From Streptomyces sp. NBC_00259 (GTDB taxonomy: Bacteria; Actinomycetota; Actinomycetes; Streptomycetales; Streptomycetaceae): a stretch of DNA of 64,000 nt. This document shows, one piece after another, positions 19,649-31,151 of the stretch; positions within the stretch are counted from its first letter, which is position 1, and every line of letters begins with the position of its first letter. Where the stretch lies: the NCBI RefSeq assembly GCF_036181745.1, contig NZ_CP108080.1, positions 558,001-622,000 of the forward strand, given 5' to 3'. The translations under genes were made by a program, and so were the position numbers. Below the pieces are notes generated by a model, which saw only the letters and a list, made by a program, of their open reading frames with translations, was not told the origin of the DNA and searched no databases.

Positions 19649-22087
19649 TCAGCCCGGGGGCAGCGACTGCTCCGTCCAGATGGCCTTGCCCTCCTTGCAG
19701 TAGCGCGTACCCCAGCGCACGACGAGCTGCGCGACGATGAACAGGCCGCGGCCGCCCTCGTCGTCGTCGGCGCTGTGGCGCAGATGGGGGGCGGTGTGCC
19801 CCGCGTCCGCGACCTCGCACACCAGTGTGCGGTCGTGGATGAGCCGCAGGTGCAGCGGCCCCTCCGCGTGTCGGACGGCATTGGTGACCAGTTCGCTGGC
19901 AATCAGCTCGGTGGTGAACACCAGCTCGTCCAGCCCCCATTCGGTCAGCCGGCCCGCGACCAGCTCCCGCGCCCTCCCGGCGGCGACCGGTTCCGCCGGC
20001 AGGTGCCAGGCCGCGACCCTGCGGTCGTCGAGCTCCCGGGTGCGGACCAGCAGGAGAGCCGTGTCATCGGTGGTGGTGCCGCCCGGAAGCAGTTCGGAGA
20101 CGACCCGGTCGCACAGGTCCTCCAGGGAATCCGTTCCCTCGCTGAGCACCCTGCCGAGCGTTTCCAGCCCTTTGTCGATGTCCCGGTCCCTGGCCTCGAC
20201 CAGACCGTCGGTGAACAGGGCGAGCAGACTGCCCGCCGGCAGTTCGACGTCCAGGCACTCGAAGGGCAGCCCGCCCAGTCCCAGGGGTGGGCCGGCCGGC
20301 AGGTCGGGGAAGCTGACGCGACCGCCGGGTTCCACGACCGCCGGCGGCAGATGGCCCGCGCGGGCCATGGTGCAGCGCCGTGACACGGGATCGTAGACCG
20401 CGTAGAGGCAGGTGGCCCCGGCGGCGACGTCGTCGTCACCGGCGAGTGTGCCGAGGGCGTCCGCGTTGTCCTGCGCCGACTGCCCCACGAGGTCGTCGAG
20501 CAGCCTGAGGAGCTCGTCGGGCGGAATGTCCATGGGTGCGAGCGCCCGTACGGTCGTTCGCAGCCGCCCCATGGTGGCCGCCGCGTGCAGTCCGTGGCCC
20601 ACCACGTCGCCGACGACGAGCCCGACGCGCGTTCCGGACAGCGGGATGACGTCGAACCAGTCGCCGCCGACACCGCTCAGATCGTCCGTGGGCAGATAGC
20701 GATGGGCCACCTCGACGGCCGAGTTCGAGGGCAGATGCTGCGGCAGGAGCTGCCGCTGGAGAGCCAGCGACGCGGAGCGTTCGCGGGTGTAGCGGCGGGC
20801 GTTGTCGATGGACACCGCGGCCCGTGCGACGAGCTCGTCCGCCACCGCGACCGCGTCGCGGCCGAAGATGCCGGTCCCGCCGCCACCGGGGCCCCGCACG
20901 AAGGTGACGATGCCCAGCGCGCCTCCCCCGGCGCGCAGCGGCACGACCAGGGTGTCGTCCTCCAGCACCAGCCCGCCCGAGGCGAGGCTGCGGTGCTGCG
21001 GCGAGCCGTACGGGTAGGTCACCGGTCCGGTCGCCCCGCTCGGCGCCCCCGGGGTGTGCGAGGTGTCGAGGAGGGCGGACGACCGGGAGGACGCGCGGAT
21101 CAGTTCCGGGGCCTCCGGGCCCGTGACGTCCGGCAGCTCACCCTCCAGCACGGCCGGAGCGAGGTCGACCTGGACGAGGTCGGCGAACTCCGGCACCGCC
21201 ACGTCCGCCAGCTCCTCGGCGGTGACGATCACATCCAGCGTGGATCCGACGCGGCGGCCGGCCTCGACCAGCAGATTCACCTGACGCTGCGCCTCGTAGC
21301 GGTCGGAGATGTCGAAGGCGTCCTCGCACACCCCGAAGACATGTCCGTCGGTGTCCTCCAGCCGGTAGTACGAACACGACCACAGGTGGACCTTCCCGGG
21401 GTCGCTGGGCTGCTCCCCGCGGAAGTGCAGATCGAGGAACGGCTCCCCGGTCTCGATGACCTGGCGCATGACCTCGTGGAGGGTCTCCGGATAGCCCGGT
21501 GTGACGAATCTGCCCCGGGGGTACAGGTCCTCGGCGAGCCTGCCCCGGACGTCCTCCAGGGGCAGCCCGAGTTCCACCTCGGAGGCGGCGTTGCACCACA
21601 CGAGACGGAACGCCGTGTCGTATATGGCGAAGCCCAGGGGCGACTGGGTCGCCAGCCCCTGCAGCATCGCCAGCCGGGACTCCCAGTCCCTGAGCCGCTC
21701 GCGGTCGGCCGCCACGAGAACCTGCGCGGCCGGTCCCTCTCCGGAGAGCCGGCAGACGGCCGTGACCAGGTACAGACGGTGACCGTCGCGGTGGACGGCG
21801 AGGTGCAGATCGTGTTCGGGGAGGGGCACGATCGGCGGTTCCCCGCCGGCTCCGGCAGCGATCAGGCCGGCAGGCCAGACCTCGGCCGCGGGTGCCGCGA
21901 CGGACGACAGGAACGCACCGACGGGCCGGCCGATCACCTCGTCCGGCGGGTAGCCGAGGAGCTCCTGCGCCGCAGGACTCCAGCCGATGACGACGTCCTG
22001 GCCGTCGAGTACGAACGTGGCCGCGCTCATGACATCGAGCGGGCCACGGAAATCGGCGTCCTCGGAAGCCTTCCTCACCTTGCTCAT
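19649..22087 (-). CDS. PAS-PAS-GAF-SpoIIE serine phosphatase with HATPase domain
   Basis: 812 residues. Order: PAS (about 15-125, ATFVLDGQDVVIGWSPAAQE), second PAS with PAC (about 140-270), GAF (about 275-440), SpoIIE/PP2C (about 460-665: GGDWFDVIPL, LVVGDVVGHGLHAAATMG, LALFTDGLVEARDRDIDKG, TDDTALLLVRT) and HATPase (about 680-810: ELIASELVTNAVRHAEG, GGRGLFIVAQLVVRWG). All signature Asp and Gly residues of the phosphatase are kept. It probably controls an anti-anti-sigma factor by dephosphorylation, with the kinase-like domain opposing. It converges on the alcohol dehydrogenase (25-base gap) and is divergent from nsrR. It is the third phosphatase of this class within 10 kb. Confidence 0.88.
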   Translation of the reverse strand: MSKVRKASEDADFRGPLDVMSAATFVLDGQDVVIGWSPAAQELLGYPPDEVIGRPVGAFLSSVAAPAAEVWPAGLIAAGAGGEPPIVPLPEHDLHLAVHRDGHRLYLVTAVCRLSGEGPAAQVLVAADRERLRDWESRLAMLQGLATQSPLGFAIYDTAFRLVWCNAASEVELGLPLEDVRGRLAEDLYPRGRFVTPGYPETLHEVMRQVIETGEPFLDLHFRGEQPSDPGKVHLWSCSYYRLEDTDGHVFGVCEDAFDISDRYEAQRQVNLLVEAGRRVGSTLDVIVTAEELADVAVPEFADLVQVDLAPAVLEGELPDVTGPEAPELIRASSRSSALLDTSHTPGAPSGATGPVTYPYGSPQHRSLASGGLVLEDDTLVVPLRAGGGALGIVTFVRGPGGGGTGIFGRDAVAVADELVARAAVSIDNARRYTRERSASLALQRQLLPQHLPSNSAVEVAHRYLPTDDLSGVGGDWFDVIPLSGTRVGLVVGDVVGHGLHAAATMGRLRTTVRALAPMDIPPDELLRLLDDLVGQSAQDNADALGTLAGDDDVAAGATCLYAVYDPVSRRCTMARAGHLPPAVVEPGGRVSFPDLPAGPPLGLGGLPFECLDVELPAGSLLALFTDGLVEARDRDIDKGLETLGRVLSEGTDSLEDLCDRVVSELLPGGTTTDDTALLLVRTRELDDRRVAAWHLPAEPVAAGRARELVAGRLTEWGLDELVFTTELIASELVTNAVRHAEGPLHLRLIHDRTLVCEVADAGHTAPHLRHSADDDEGGRGLFIVAQLVVRWGTRYCKEGKAIWTEQSLPPG

Positions 22088-22218
22088 GGCGCCTCACCGG
22101 CCGCTTGGTCAGGTCCAGAATCCGCCCGGGGCTGACCCTGCGCAACCGATCGGACCTCCTGTGCGCGCGGCCCCGCCGTCTCCTGGCAGTACCGCCGTAC
22201 CGCTCACAGCCCCGGTTG

Positions 22219-22241
22219 AATACACATCCAGGATGCAAGTT
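22219..22241 (+). promoter_or_regulatory. Candidate NsrR operator upstream of nsrR
   Basis: Imperfect inverted repeat with 11-base arms around one base (AATACACATCC, A, GGATGCAAGTT; 7 of 11 pairs), ending 15 bases before the nsrR start. The 11-1-11 layout is that known for NsrR sites. A much weaker version (AATATGAAGAT / ACTTACCACTT, 22761-22783) precedes hmpA. By-eye call. Confidence 0.4.
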
Positions 22242-22256
22242 TGATAGCGTGCGGCT

Positions 22257-22700
22257 GTGCGATTGACGAAGTTCAGCGATCTGGCACTGCGCGCGGTCAT
22301 GCGCCTGGCGGTCACGGGAGACGGCGAGTCCCTGACGACCCGCGAGGTGGCCGAGGCGATGAACGTGCCGTACACACACATGGCCAAGGCCGTGGCGCGA
22401 CTGCAGCACCTCGGCGTCCTCGAGGCCCGGCGCGGACGTGGCGGCGGCCTGGAGCTGACCGGCCTCGGCCGCGGGGCCTCGGTCGGCTGGCTGCTGCGCG
22501 AGCTGGAGGGCGAGGAGGAGGTCGTGACCTGCGAAGGCGACGCCCCCTGCCCACTGCGCGGCGCCTGCCGGCTCCGCGGCGCCCTGCGCACGGCCCAGGA
22601 GGCGTTCTACAGCTCCCTGGACCCGCTGACCGTGGCCGACGTCGTGGACTCGCCCACCGGACCGGTACTGCTGACGCTCACCGGCCGCGGCGCCGCCTGA
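22257..22700 (+). CDS. nsrR: NsrR, Rrf2-family nitric-oxide-sensing repressor
   Basis: 147 residues starting with GTG. Winged-helix N-terminus (LTTREVAEAMNVPYTHMAKA) and wing (ARRGRGGGLELTGLG). The three cluster cysteines are C92, C98 and C104 (TCEGDAPCPLRGACRLRG), and Asp8 is present (MRLTKFSD). In the Streptomyces coelicolor protein this Asp is the fourth ligand of the [4Fe-4S] cluster, which NO destroys to release repression. The gene lies directly upstream of the flavohaemoglobin gene, its classical target, and divergent from a phosphatase gene. Autoregulation is likely given the palindrome upstream. Confidence 0.92.
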   Translation: MRLTKFSDLALRAVMRLAVTGDGESLTTREVAEAMNVPYTHMAKAVARLQHLGVLEARRGRGGGLELTGLGRGASVGWLLRELEGEEEVVTCEGDAPCPLRGACRLRGALRTAQEAFYSSLDPLTVADVVDSPTGPVLLTLTGRGAA

Positions 22701-22794
22701 CACCGCACCCCCGACCCGGCGATCCCGCTGCCCGGACCGCCCGGAAACGCGTTCCCATTAAATATGAAGATCACTTACCACTTTGGAGGCCGTC

Positions 22795-23991
22795 GTGCTC
22801 TCAGAGCAGTCCGTACCCGTCGTCCGCGCCACTCTGCCCGCCGTCGGAGCGGCACTCGGCGAGATCACCGACCGCTTCTACGCACGGCTGTTCTCGGCCC
22901 ACCCCGAGCTGCTGCGCGATCTCTTCAACCGTGGCAACCAGGCCGACGGAACACAGAAGCAGGCCCTCGCCGGCGCGATAGCCGGCTTCGCCGGCATGCT
23001 GGTCGACCGCCCCGGCACCCGGCCGGACGCCATGCTCTCCCGGATCGCGCACAAGCACGCCTCCCTCGGCGTCACCTCCGAGCAGTACAAGACCGTCCAG
23101 CGGCACCTCTTCGACGCGATCGCCGAGGTCCTGGGCGATGCGGTGACGCCGGCCGTGGCCGCCGCCTGGGACGAGGTCTACTGGCTGATGGCCAATGCGC
23201 TGATCGCCCGGGAGGCACAGCTCTACGAGACGGCGGGCGTCGTCGAGGGCGACGTCTGGCGGCCCATGCTGGTGACCGGCCGCCACCGTGAGACCCCCGA
23301 CGTCGTCTCCTTCACGCTCCGTGCGGCCGACGGCGGGCCGAACGGCCGCTTCCTGCCCGGACAGTACGTCGGCGTGCAGGCCGAACTGCCGGACGGGGCG
23401 CGACAGATCCGCCAGTACAGCCTCTCGCGGGGACCCGGTCGCGCGGAGTGGCGGATCAGCGTCAAGAGACTCCGGAGCGGTCCGGGACCGGAGGGCGAGG
23501 TGTCCTCCTGGCTGCACGCGAACCTCGGGGCCGGCCAGACGGTCATGGTGTCCGCCCCGTTCGGGGGCCTGACGCTGCCCGAGGGTGACGGCCCGCTGCT
23601 GCTCGCCTCCGCCGGCGTCGGCGTCACGCCGATGCTGTCCATGCTGGACGAACTGGCGACCACCGGGTCGGCCCGGCGGGTGATCGTGGCGCACGCCGAC
23701 CGCTCCCCCGACGATCATGCCCATCGCGACGAACTCGCCCGGCTCGCAGCGGCGTTGCCGCACGGCGAATGCCATCTCTGGTACGAGGATCCGGACGGCT
23801 GCGCCCCCGGCGCGAGGGCCGGGCGGACGGATCTGGGCGCACTGGAACTTCCCGAGGGACTGACCGCGTATCTGTGCGGCCCTCTGCCCTACCTCCGGGC
23901 GGTCCGCGGTGACCTGCTGCACCACGGCGTACCGGCCGCCGACATCCACTACGAGGTCTTCGGTCCGGACCTCTGGCTGGGGCGGGAATGA
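22795..23991 (+). CDS. hmpA: Flavohaemoglobin, nitric oxide dioxygenase
   Basis: 398 residues. Converts NO, O2 and NAD(P)H to nitrate in the cytoplasm. The globin domain (1-140) shows the distal Tyr29 (RFYARLF), a distal Gln (DGTQKQAL) and the proximal His in AHKHASLGV (about residue 88). The reductase half has the FAD motif RQYSLSRG and the NAD-binding motif SAGVGVTPMLSMLDE. It ends YEVFGPDLWL, as usual. I use the GTG at 22795 because GGAGG (22785-22789) sits five bases upstream; an in-frame TTG at 22783 would overlap that site. NsrR, 94 bases upstream, is the likely repressor. Confidence 0.93.
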   Translation: MLSEQSVPVVRATLPAVGAALGEITDRFYARLFSAHPELLRDLFNRGNQADGTQKQALAGAIAGFAGMLVDRPGTRPDAMLSRIAHKHASLGVTSEQYKTVQRHLFDAIAEVLGDAVTPAVAAAWDEVYWLMANALIAREAQLYETAGVVEGDVWRPMLVTGRHRETPDVVSFTLRAADGGPNGRFLPGQYVGVQAELPDGARQIRQYSLSRGPGRAEWRISVKRLRSGPGPEGEVSSWLHANLGAGQTVMVSAPFGGLTLPEGDGPLLLASAGVGVTPMLSMLDELATTGSARRVIVAHADRSPDDHAHRDELARLAAALPHGECHLWYEDPDGCAPGARAGRTDLGALELPEGLTAYLCGPLPYLRAVRGDLLHHGVPAADIHYEVFGPDLWLGRE

Positions 23992-24057
23992 ACGTCGCAG
24001 GTCGTCCCAGGGTGGGTCAGGTGTGAGTTCCGTGCCCACGGGTGTCAGCATGGAGTC

Positions 24058-24555
24058 ATGAGCAATGACGTTTTCTTCGACATCAGCATCGACGACGCGC
24101 CCGCCGGGCGGATCGTCTTCACCCTGTTCGACGACGTGGTCCCCAAGACCGCGAGGAACTTCCGCGAGCTCGCCACGGGCGAGCACGGCTACGGCTACGA
24201 GGGCTCCGGCTTCCACCGGGTCATCCCCGACTTCATGCTGCAGGGCGGTGACTTCACCGCCGGTAACGGCACGGGGGGCAAGAGCATCTACGGTGAGAAG
24301 TTCGCCGACGAGAACTTCCAGCTCAAGCACACCAAGCCGGGCCAGCTGTCCATGGCCAACGCGGGCCCGAACACGAACGGCTCGCAGTTCTTCATCACGA
24401 CCATCGTCACCGACTGGCTGGACAACAAGCACGTCGTCTTCGGCGAGGTCGTGGAGGGCATGGACGTCGTGAAGCGCATCGAGTCCCTGGGCTCGCGCAG
24501 CGGCTCCACCAAGGCGAAGATCACGATCGCCAAGTCGGGCGTCGTCGAGAGCTGA
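24058..24555 (+). CDS. Cyclophilin-type peptidyl-prolyl cis-trans isomerase
   Basis: 165-residue cytoplasmic cyclophilin that catalyses proline isomerisation in protein folding. The whole protein is the catalytic domain: [20 protein letters not shown] carries the catalytic arginine and FMLQGGDF, followed by [19 protein letters not shown] and the Trp of [14 protein letters not shown]. There is no signal peptide, so it is the cytosolic form (PpiA/CypA type). It is transcribed alone after hmpA (66-base gap) and converges on the SDR gene. A short GC hairpin (24563-24578) lies just past the stop. Confidence 0.93.
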   Translation: MSNDVFFDISIDDAPAGRIVFTLFDDVVPKTARNFRELATGEHGYGYEGSGFHRVIPDFMLQGGDFTAGNGTGGKSIYGEKFADENFQLKHTKPGQLSMANAGPNTNGSQFFITTIVTDWLDNKHVVFGEVVEGMDVVKRIESLGSRSGSTKAKITIAKSGVVES

Positions 24556-24607
24556 CCCCTCCGCGCGGTGCGCCGCGCTGCGTGAGCCGCCCCGGGCAGG
24601 CGGGCTG

Positions 24608-25465
24608 TCAGTCCGCGCCCGGGCCGGCCTGCGCCGGGAGCCCACCCCTCGCGTCCGTGTTCGCCAGAGCGTCATGCACGGCGTACGAGCCGGTCCCCGC
24701 CCCCGCGGCCGCGCGCACCCTGGTGCCGCCGTCGACGAGCAGGTCCGTACCGGTGACCCAGTCCGCGTCGTCGGACAGCAGCCAGAGCACCGCGCGCGCC
24801 ACATCCTCCGGCTCGCCCATCCGGGCCAGCGGCAGGCTCCGCGCGATCCGCTCCTCGGCCCGCTCCCACACGAACCGCGCCATCTCGGTGCGCACCAGCC
24901 CGGGTGAGACCGCGTTCACCCGCACGCCGGGTGCCAGCTCACCGGCGAGCTGACGGGTCAGATGCAGCAGGGCCGCCTTGCTCGTGCCGTACGCGCCGAC
25001 GTTCGGGCCGACGCCGTGCGTCCCCTCCGTGCAGATGTTGACCACCGCGCCGCCGTGCTCACGCATCCAGGCCCGCCAGGCGAGCTGGGTCAGGCGCAGC
25101 GGCGCCTCCACGTTCACCGCGAAGGCGTCGCGCCAGACGGCGGGATCGGCGTCCATCAGCGGGCCGAACGGGGCGTTGGTCGCGGCGTTGTTGACGAGCA
25201 TGTCGAGCCGGCCGAACGCGCGTATCGCGCGCTGCGTGCACGCCACCAGGTGCGCGGGGTCCGCAACTGAGCCGGCGAGACCGACCGCCCGGATCCCCCC
25301 GGCCGTGAGCCGGTCGACGGCCGCGGCCACCCCCGCGGGGTCGCGTGCGGTGACGCAGACCATCGCCCCCGCCTCGCCCAGGGCCCGTGCCGTGGCGAGG
25401 CCGATCCCACGGGAGGCTCCGGTGACGAGGGCCGCCCGGCCGTCGAATGCGGATGATGACGTCAT
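24608..25465 (-). CDS. SDR-family oxidoreductase (FabG-like)
   Basis: 285-residue classical short-chain dehydrogenase. The cofactor motif TGASRGIG is at residues 15-22, NNAA marks the central motif, the catalytic Ser lies in the strand VVNICTEG, and the Tyr-Lys pair is in AYGTSKAALLHL. The arginines following the glycine motif suggest NADP preference. The C-terminus is a longer tail than FabG usually has (SYAVHDALANTDARGGLPAQ). It starts 33 bases after the DUF402 stop, as third gene of a Clp ATPase, DUF402, SDR operon. Substrate unknown. Confidence 0.85.
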   Translation of the reverse strand: MTSSSAFDGRAALVTGASRGIGLATARALGEAGAMVCVTARDPAGVAAAVDRLTAGGIRAVGLAGSVADPAHLVACTQRAIRAFGRLDMLVNNAATNAPFGPLMDADPAVWRDAFAVNVEAPLRLTQLAWRAWMREHGGAVVNICTEGTHGVGPNVGAYGTSKAALLHLTRQLAGELAPGVRVNAVSPGLVRTEMARFVWERAEERIARSLPLARMGEPEDVARAVLWLLSDDADWVTGTDLLVDGGTRVRAAAGAGTGSYAVHDALANTDARGGLPAQAGPGAD

Positions 25466-25498
25466 CCTCGTACGATCTCATGAGGACATGACGGTTCG

Positions 25499-26122
25499 TC
25501 AGGTATTGCCCGGACGGCCGCCACGCGGCATCGCCTCGTCGGACAGCGCCACCGGCCCGGGCACCTCGATTCCGGCCGGCGGGCGCCAGCCGCCCCACTC
25601 CTCCCACCAGCGCTCACCTCGCTCGATCAGACCGACCACCTCGGCCGCGGCGGCCCGCACCGACTCCGCCTCGCCGGGCCCGAACCCGCCCGTGCGGGCG
25701 CGCTCCTCGAAGTGGTCGACGTCCTTCCAGTCGTAGCGGGAGCCGTCGGCCGCGATCACCAGGTCGAGTTCCTGGTCCAGGGTGTCGAAACCCCTCTCCG
25801 TACGGCGCATGGGCTGCTGGAAGTTGACGTACCAGTCGTGCAGTTCGCCGTCCTTCAGCCGGGCCCACACGGAGTACCCGTCGCCGGCACGCTGGAGCTG
25901 CAGCACCCCTTCGGACTGCCAGGTGTGGTCGAAGTGGACCCATGGGTGCGGCCCCCAGGTGAAGTCGCCGCCGCCGAAGGTGAGCGGAGTGCCCGGTGCG
26001 AGGTAGCCGGCGAGGAGCACCCCGTCGTCGGCGACCACGCGCAGCGGGTACACCATCCACTCGCGCCCGTCGAGGATCTCTCGTCTGACGATGACGTCCA
26101 TGCTGCGGAAGTGTGGCTCCAT
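25499..26122 (-). CDS. DUF402 domain protein
   Basis: 207 residues, starting MEPHFRSMDVIVRREI at the ATG 26122, 11 bases after the Clp ATPase stop. A DUF402/FomD-like core is visible: WVHFDHTW, SVWARLKDGELHDWYVNFQQ, FDTLDQELDLVIAADGSRYD and the acidic EFERAR-like segment DVDHFEERARTGGF. Proteins with this fold include nucleoside-diphosphate phosphatases with acidic metal-binding residues, so a phosphohydrolase role is plausible. It is probably co-transcribed with the flanking genes. The physiological substrate cannot be inferred from context. Confidence 0.75.
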   Translation of the reverse strand: MEPHFRSMDVIVRREILDGREWMVYPLRVVADDGVLLAGYLAPGTPLTFGGGDFTWGPHPWVHFDHTWQSEGVLQLQRAGDGYSVWARLKDGELHDWYVNFQQPMRRTERGFDTLDQELDLVIAADGSRYDWKDVDHFEERARTGGFGPGEAESVRAAAAEVVGLIERGERWWEEWGGWRPPAGIEVPGPVALSDEAMPRGGRPGNT

Positions 26123-26133
26123 GCCGGGCCACC

Positions 26134-28734
<2,601 letters not shown>

Positions 28735-28823
28735 TGTTCGCCGGGTCGTCGCGGCCTGCGACCGCAGAGCCGCCCGGGCCCTCGGGGCCGGAACCGCGCC
28801 CGCCGGCCGGGGGCGGCAGAGCC

Positions 28824-29867
28824 CTACTCCGCCGCTCTTCGCCGCACCCGGGCCAGTGTGGACTCGCGGACGACCAGCTCCGGCTGGAGCACGATCCGCC
28901 GGTGACGGTGTCCGGCCGCCGCCTCCTCGTCGGTCTCCTCGATGAGGAGTTCCGCGGCCGTACGGCCCATCCGGAAAGAGGGCTGGCGGACCGAGGTGAG
29001 CGGGACGGCGGCCGCGGAGGCGAACTCGATGTCGTCGTAGCCGACCAGGGCGATGTCCTCCGGGATGCGCACGCCCGCGCCGTAGAGGGTCTGCAGGACG
29101 CCGAGGGCGAGCAGGTCGTTGGCGCAGAACACCGCCGTCGGCCGCGGGGACATGCCCAGCAGCCGCGCCCCCGCGTCCCGCCCGGCCGACACGTCCAGCC
29201 GCTCCGCCTCGATGTGCCGCAGCCGCTCCTCGGCCGGCAGTCCGGCCTCCGTCAGGGCCTGGAGGGCTCCGGTGCGACGGTCCCGGCACTGGGCCAGGTG
29301 CATGGGCCCGCTGATGTAGGCCACGCTGCTGTGGCCGCATTCGACGAGGTGGCGTACGGCGAGCGCGCCTCCGGTCACGTCGTCGACCGACACCGAGCAG
29401 GCGTCGGTCCGCGGCACGTCGTGATCGACGAAGACGTGCGGGATGCCGTGCCGCCGGAAGTTCGCCAGATTGACGCCCGTGGCGTCGGCGGGCGTGACGA
29501 GGACACCGCGCACCCGCTGCTCGGCGAAGAGCGAGAGATAGTCGGCTTCCTCGCCCGGGCTCTGGGCGCTGTTGCACAGCATCACCCCGAGTCCCGCGGC
29601 GCGCGCCGCCCGCTCGGCGCCGGTCGCGACCTCCACGAAGAAGGGGTTCGCCATGTCGAGGACCAGCATCGCGATGATCCGGCTCCGGCCCGCGCGCAGT
29701 TGGCGCGCCGTCTCGCTGCGCACGTAGCCGAGCCGCTCGATCACGGCGAGCACCCGCTCGCGGGTCTCCTCGGCGACCATGTCCGGCCGGTTGATCACGT
29801 TCGACACCGTGCCGACCGACACCTTGGCCTGTCGCGCCACGTCCTTGATGCCCACCATGCGTGCCAC
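28824..29867 (-). CDS. LacI-family transcriptional regulator (paralogue 1)
   Basis: 347 residues, GTG start at 29867 with GGAG just upstream; ATG 29858 is an alternative. The helix-turn-helix is [20 protein letters not shown] followed by NRPDMV, with the hinge [16 protein letters not shown]. The periplasmic-binding-like effector domain runs from [20 protein letters not shown] to the end. It is strikingly similar to the upstream LacI gene, with near-identical blocks such as [20 protein letters not shown], so the pair is a tandem duplication. It lies at the 3' end of the rhamnose transport arm. Because recognition-helix residues are the same in both copies ([13 protein letters not shown]), the two probably bind related operators. 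It likely responds to rhamnose or a derived metabolite. Confidence 0.88.
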   Translation of the reverse strand: MARMVGIKDVARQAKVSVGTVSNVINRPDMVAEETRERVLAVIERLGYVRSETARQLRAGRSRIIAMLVLDMANPFFVEVATGAERAARAAGLGVMLCNSAQSPGEEADYLSLFAEQRVRGVLVTPADATGVNLANFRRHGIPHVFVDHDVPRTDACSVSVDDVTGGALAVRHLVECGHSSVAYISGPMHLAQCRDRRTGALQALTEAGLPAEERLRHIEAERLDVSAGRDAGARLLGMSPRPTAVFCANDLLALGVLQTLYGAGVRIPEDIALVGYDDIEFASAAAVPLTSVRQPSFRMGRTAAELLIEETDEEAAAGHRHRRIVLQPELVVRESTLARVRRRAAE

Positions 29868-29947
29868 GAGCTCCGACCGTCCGCCTTTCCGCGGTCCGCC
29901 GGGGCCGCCGCCTCATGCTACGCAGGAATGCTGCTCGCGGGAGTTGC

Positions 29948-30038
29948 GAGCCGCACACCACGAGCCGAGGACCACGATTCGCGCACCACGTGCCGCGGGC
30001 TACGGACCACCTGCTGCGGACCACGTACTACGTGGCCG
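29948..30038. repeat. Degenerate 14-bp tandem repeat between LacI paralogues
   Basis: Units of 14 bases ending in CCAC (or CTAC): 29948-29961, 29962-29975, 29976-29989, 29990-30003, a 7-base half unit 30004-30010 (GGACCAC), 30011-30024 and a decayed copy 30025-30038. Approximate consensus GNGCCGCGGACCAC. It fills most of the space between the two regulator genes and touches the stop of the upstream one. Confidence 0.65.
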
Positions 30039-31116
30039 TGCGGCCGCCCGCCCGGCTGAGGCTGCTTCCCCTCACGACGAGTTCCGGCTGCAGGACGATC
30101 CGCCGGTGCTCGTGGTCCGTGACGTTCTCGTCCGTCTCCTCGATGAGCAGGTCCGCGGCCGTACGGCCCATCCGGAAGGCGGGCTGGCGCACCGACGTGA
30201 GGGGCACGGCGGCCGCCGAGGCGAACTCGATGTCGTCGTAGCCGACCAGCGCGATCTCCTCGGGCACGCTCACCCCGGCCCCGTACAGGGCCTGGAGGAC
30301 CCCGAGGGCGAGCAGGTCGTTGGCGCAGAACACCGCCGTGGGCCGCGGGGACATGCCCAGCAGCCGCGCCCCCGCGTCCCGCCCGGCCGACACGTCCAGC
30401 CGCCCGGCCTCGATGTGCCGCAGCCGGTCCTCGGGGACGCCGGCCTCGGTCAGCGCGATCAGTGCTCCCGTACGGCGGTCCTGGCACTGGGCGAGATGCA
30501 TGGGACCGCTGATGTACGTGACGTCCTGGTGGCCCTGTTCGACGAGATGGCGTACCGCCAGCGTGCCGCCCGTGATGTCGTCCACCGACACGGAACAGCC
30601 CTCGGCGCTGGGCAGGACCCGGTCGACGAGGACGAACGGGATGCCATGGCGGCGGAAGTTCTCCAGATTGCGGCCGGTGGTGTCCGCGGGCGTCACCAGC
30701 ACACCGCGCACCCGCTGTTCGGTGAACAGCCCCAGGTACTCCGCCTCCTCGCCCGGGCTCTGCGCGCTGTTGCACAGCATCACCCCGAGCCCGGCCTCCC
30801 GCGCCGCCCGCTCCGCGCCGGACGCCACGTCCACGAAGAAGGGGTTGGCCATGTCGAGGACCAGCAGCGCGATGATCCGGCTGCGGCCGGCCCGCAACTG
30901 CCGGGCGGACTCGCTGCGTACATAGCCGAGCCGCTCGATGGTGGAGCGGACGCGGTCCCGGGTCGCCGCCGAGACCGAGTCGGGGCGGTTGATCACGTTC
31001 GAGACGGTGCCGACCGAGACCCCGGCCGCCCGGGCCACGTCCTTGATGCCCACCGGGTGGGCCATCGACGGCACCCCGGTGGTGGCCCCGGTGGTGGCGG
31101 GGCTGTGTGGGTTCAT
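30028..31116 (-). CDS. LacI-family transcriptional regulator (paralogue 2), probable rhamnose repressor
   Basis: 362 residues, ATG 31116 with GGGAGGG eight bases upstream. A 20-residue N-terminal extension (MNPHSPATTGATTGVPSMAH) precedes the helix-turn-helix [20 protein letters not shown]; a second Met (MAHPVGIKD) is an alternative start. The effector domain is nearly collinear with paralogue 1. It follows rhamnose mutarotase by 35 bases, as sixth gene of the rhaT-P-Q-S-mutarotase arm, so it is the best candidate for the rhamnose-responsive repressor acting on the operators at 36.3-36.5 kb and possibly at 58.7-58.8 kb. The effector is inferred from context. Confidence 0.88.
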   Translation of the reverse strand: MNPHSPATTGATTGVPSMAHPVGIKDVARAAGVSVGTVSNVINRPDSVSAATRDRVRSTIERLGYVRSESARQLRAGRSRIIALLVLDMANPFFVDVASGAERAAREAGLGVMLCNSAQSPGEEAEYLGLFTEQRVRGVLVTPADTTGRNLENFRRHGIPFVLVDRVLPSAEGCSVSVDDITGGTLAVRHLVEQGHQDVTYISGPMHLAQCQDRRTGALIALTEAGVPEDRLRHIEAGRLDVSAGRDAGARLLGMSPRPTAVFCANDLLALGVLQALYGAGVSVPEEIALVGYDDIEFASAAAVPLTSVRQPAFRMGRTAADLLIEETDENVTDHEHRRIVLQPELVVRGSSLSRAGGRTAT

Positions 31117-31151
31117 GGGCGTTCCCTCCCAGTCGCGGTGGAGCACGTCGG

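Noticed and set aside
24563..24578. Terminator between the cyclophilin and SDR genes
   Set aside because: Only a 6-bp stem; too weak to list as a separate feature.
28735..28823. HspR (HAIR) operator before the Clp ATPase
   Set aside because: No CTTGAGT/ACTCAAG inverted repeat is present.
29948..30038. CRISPR array
   Set aside because: Units are contiguous with no spacers, only 14 bases and degenerate; no cas genes.
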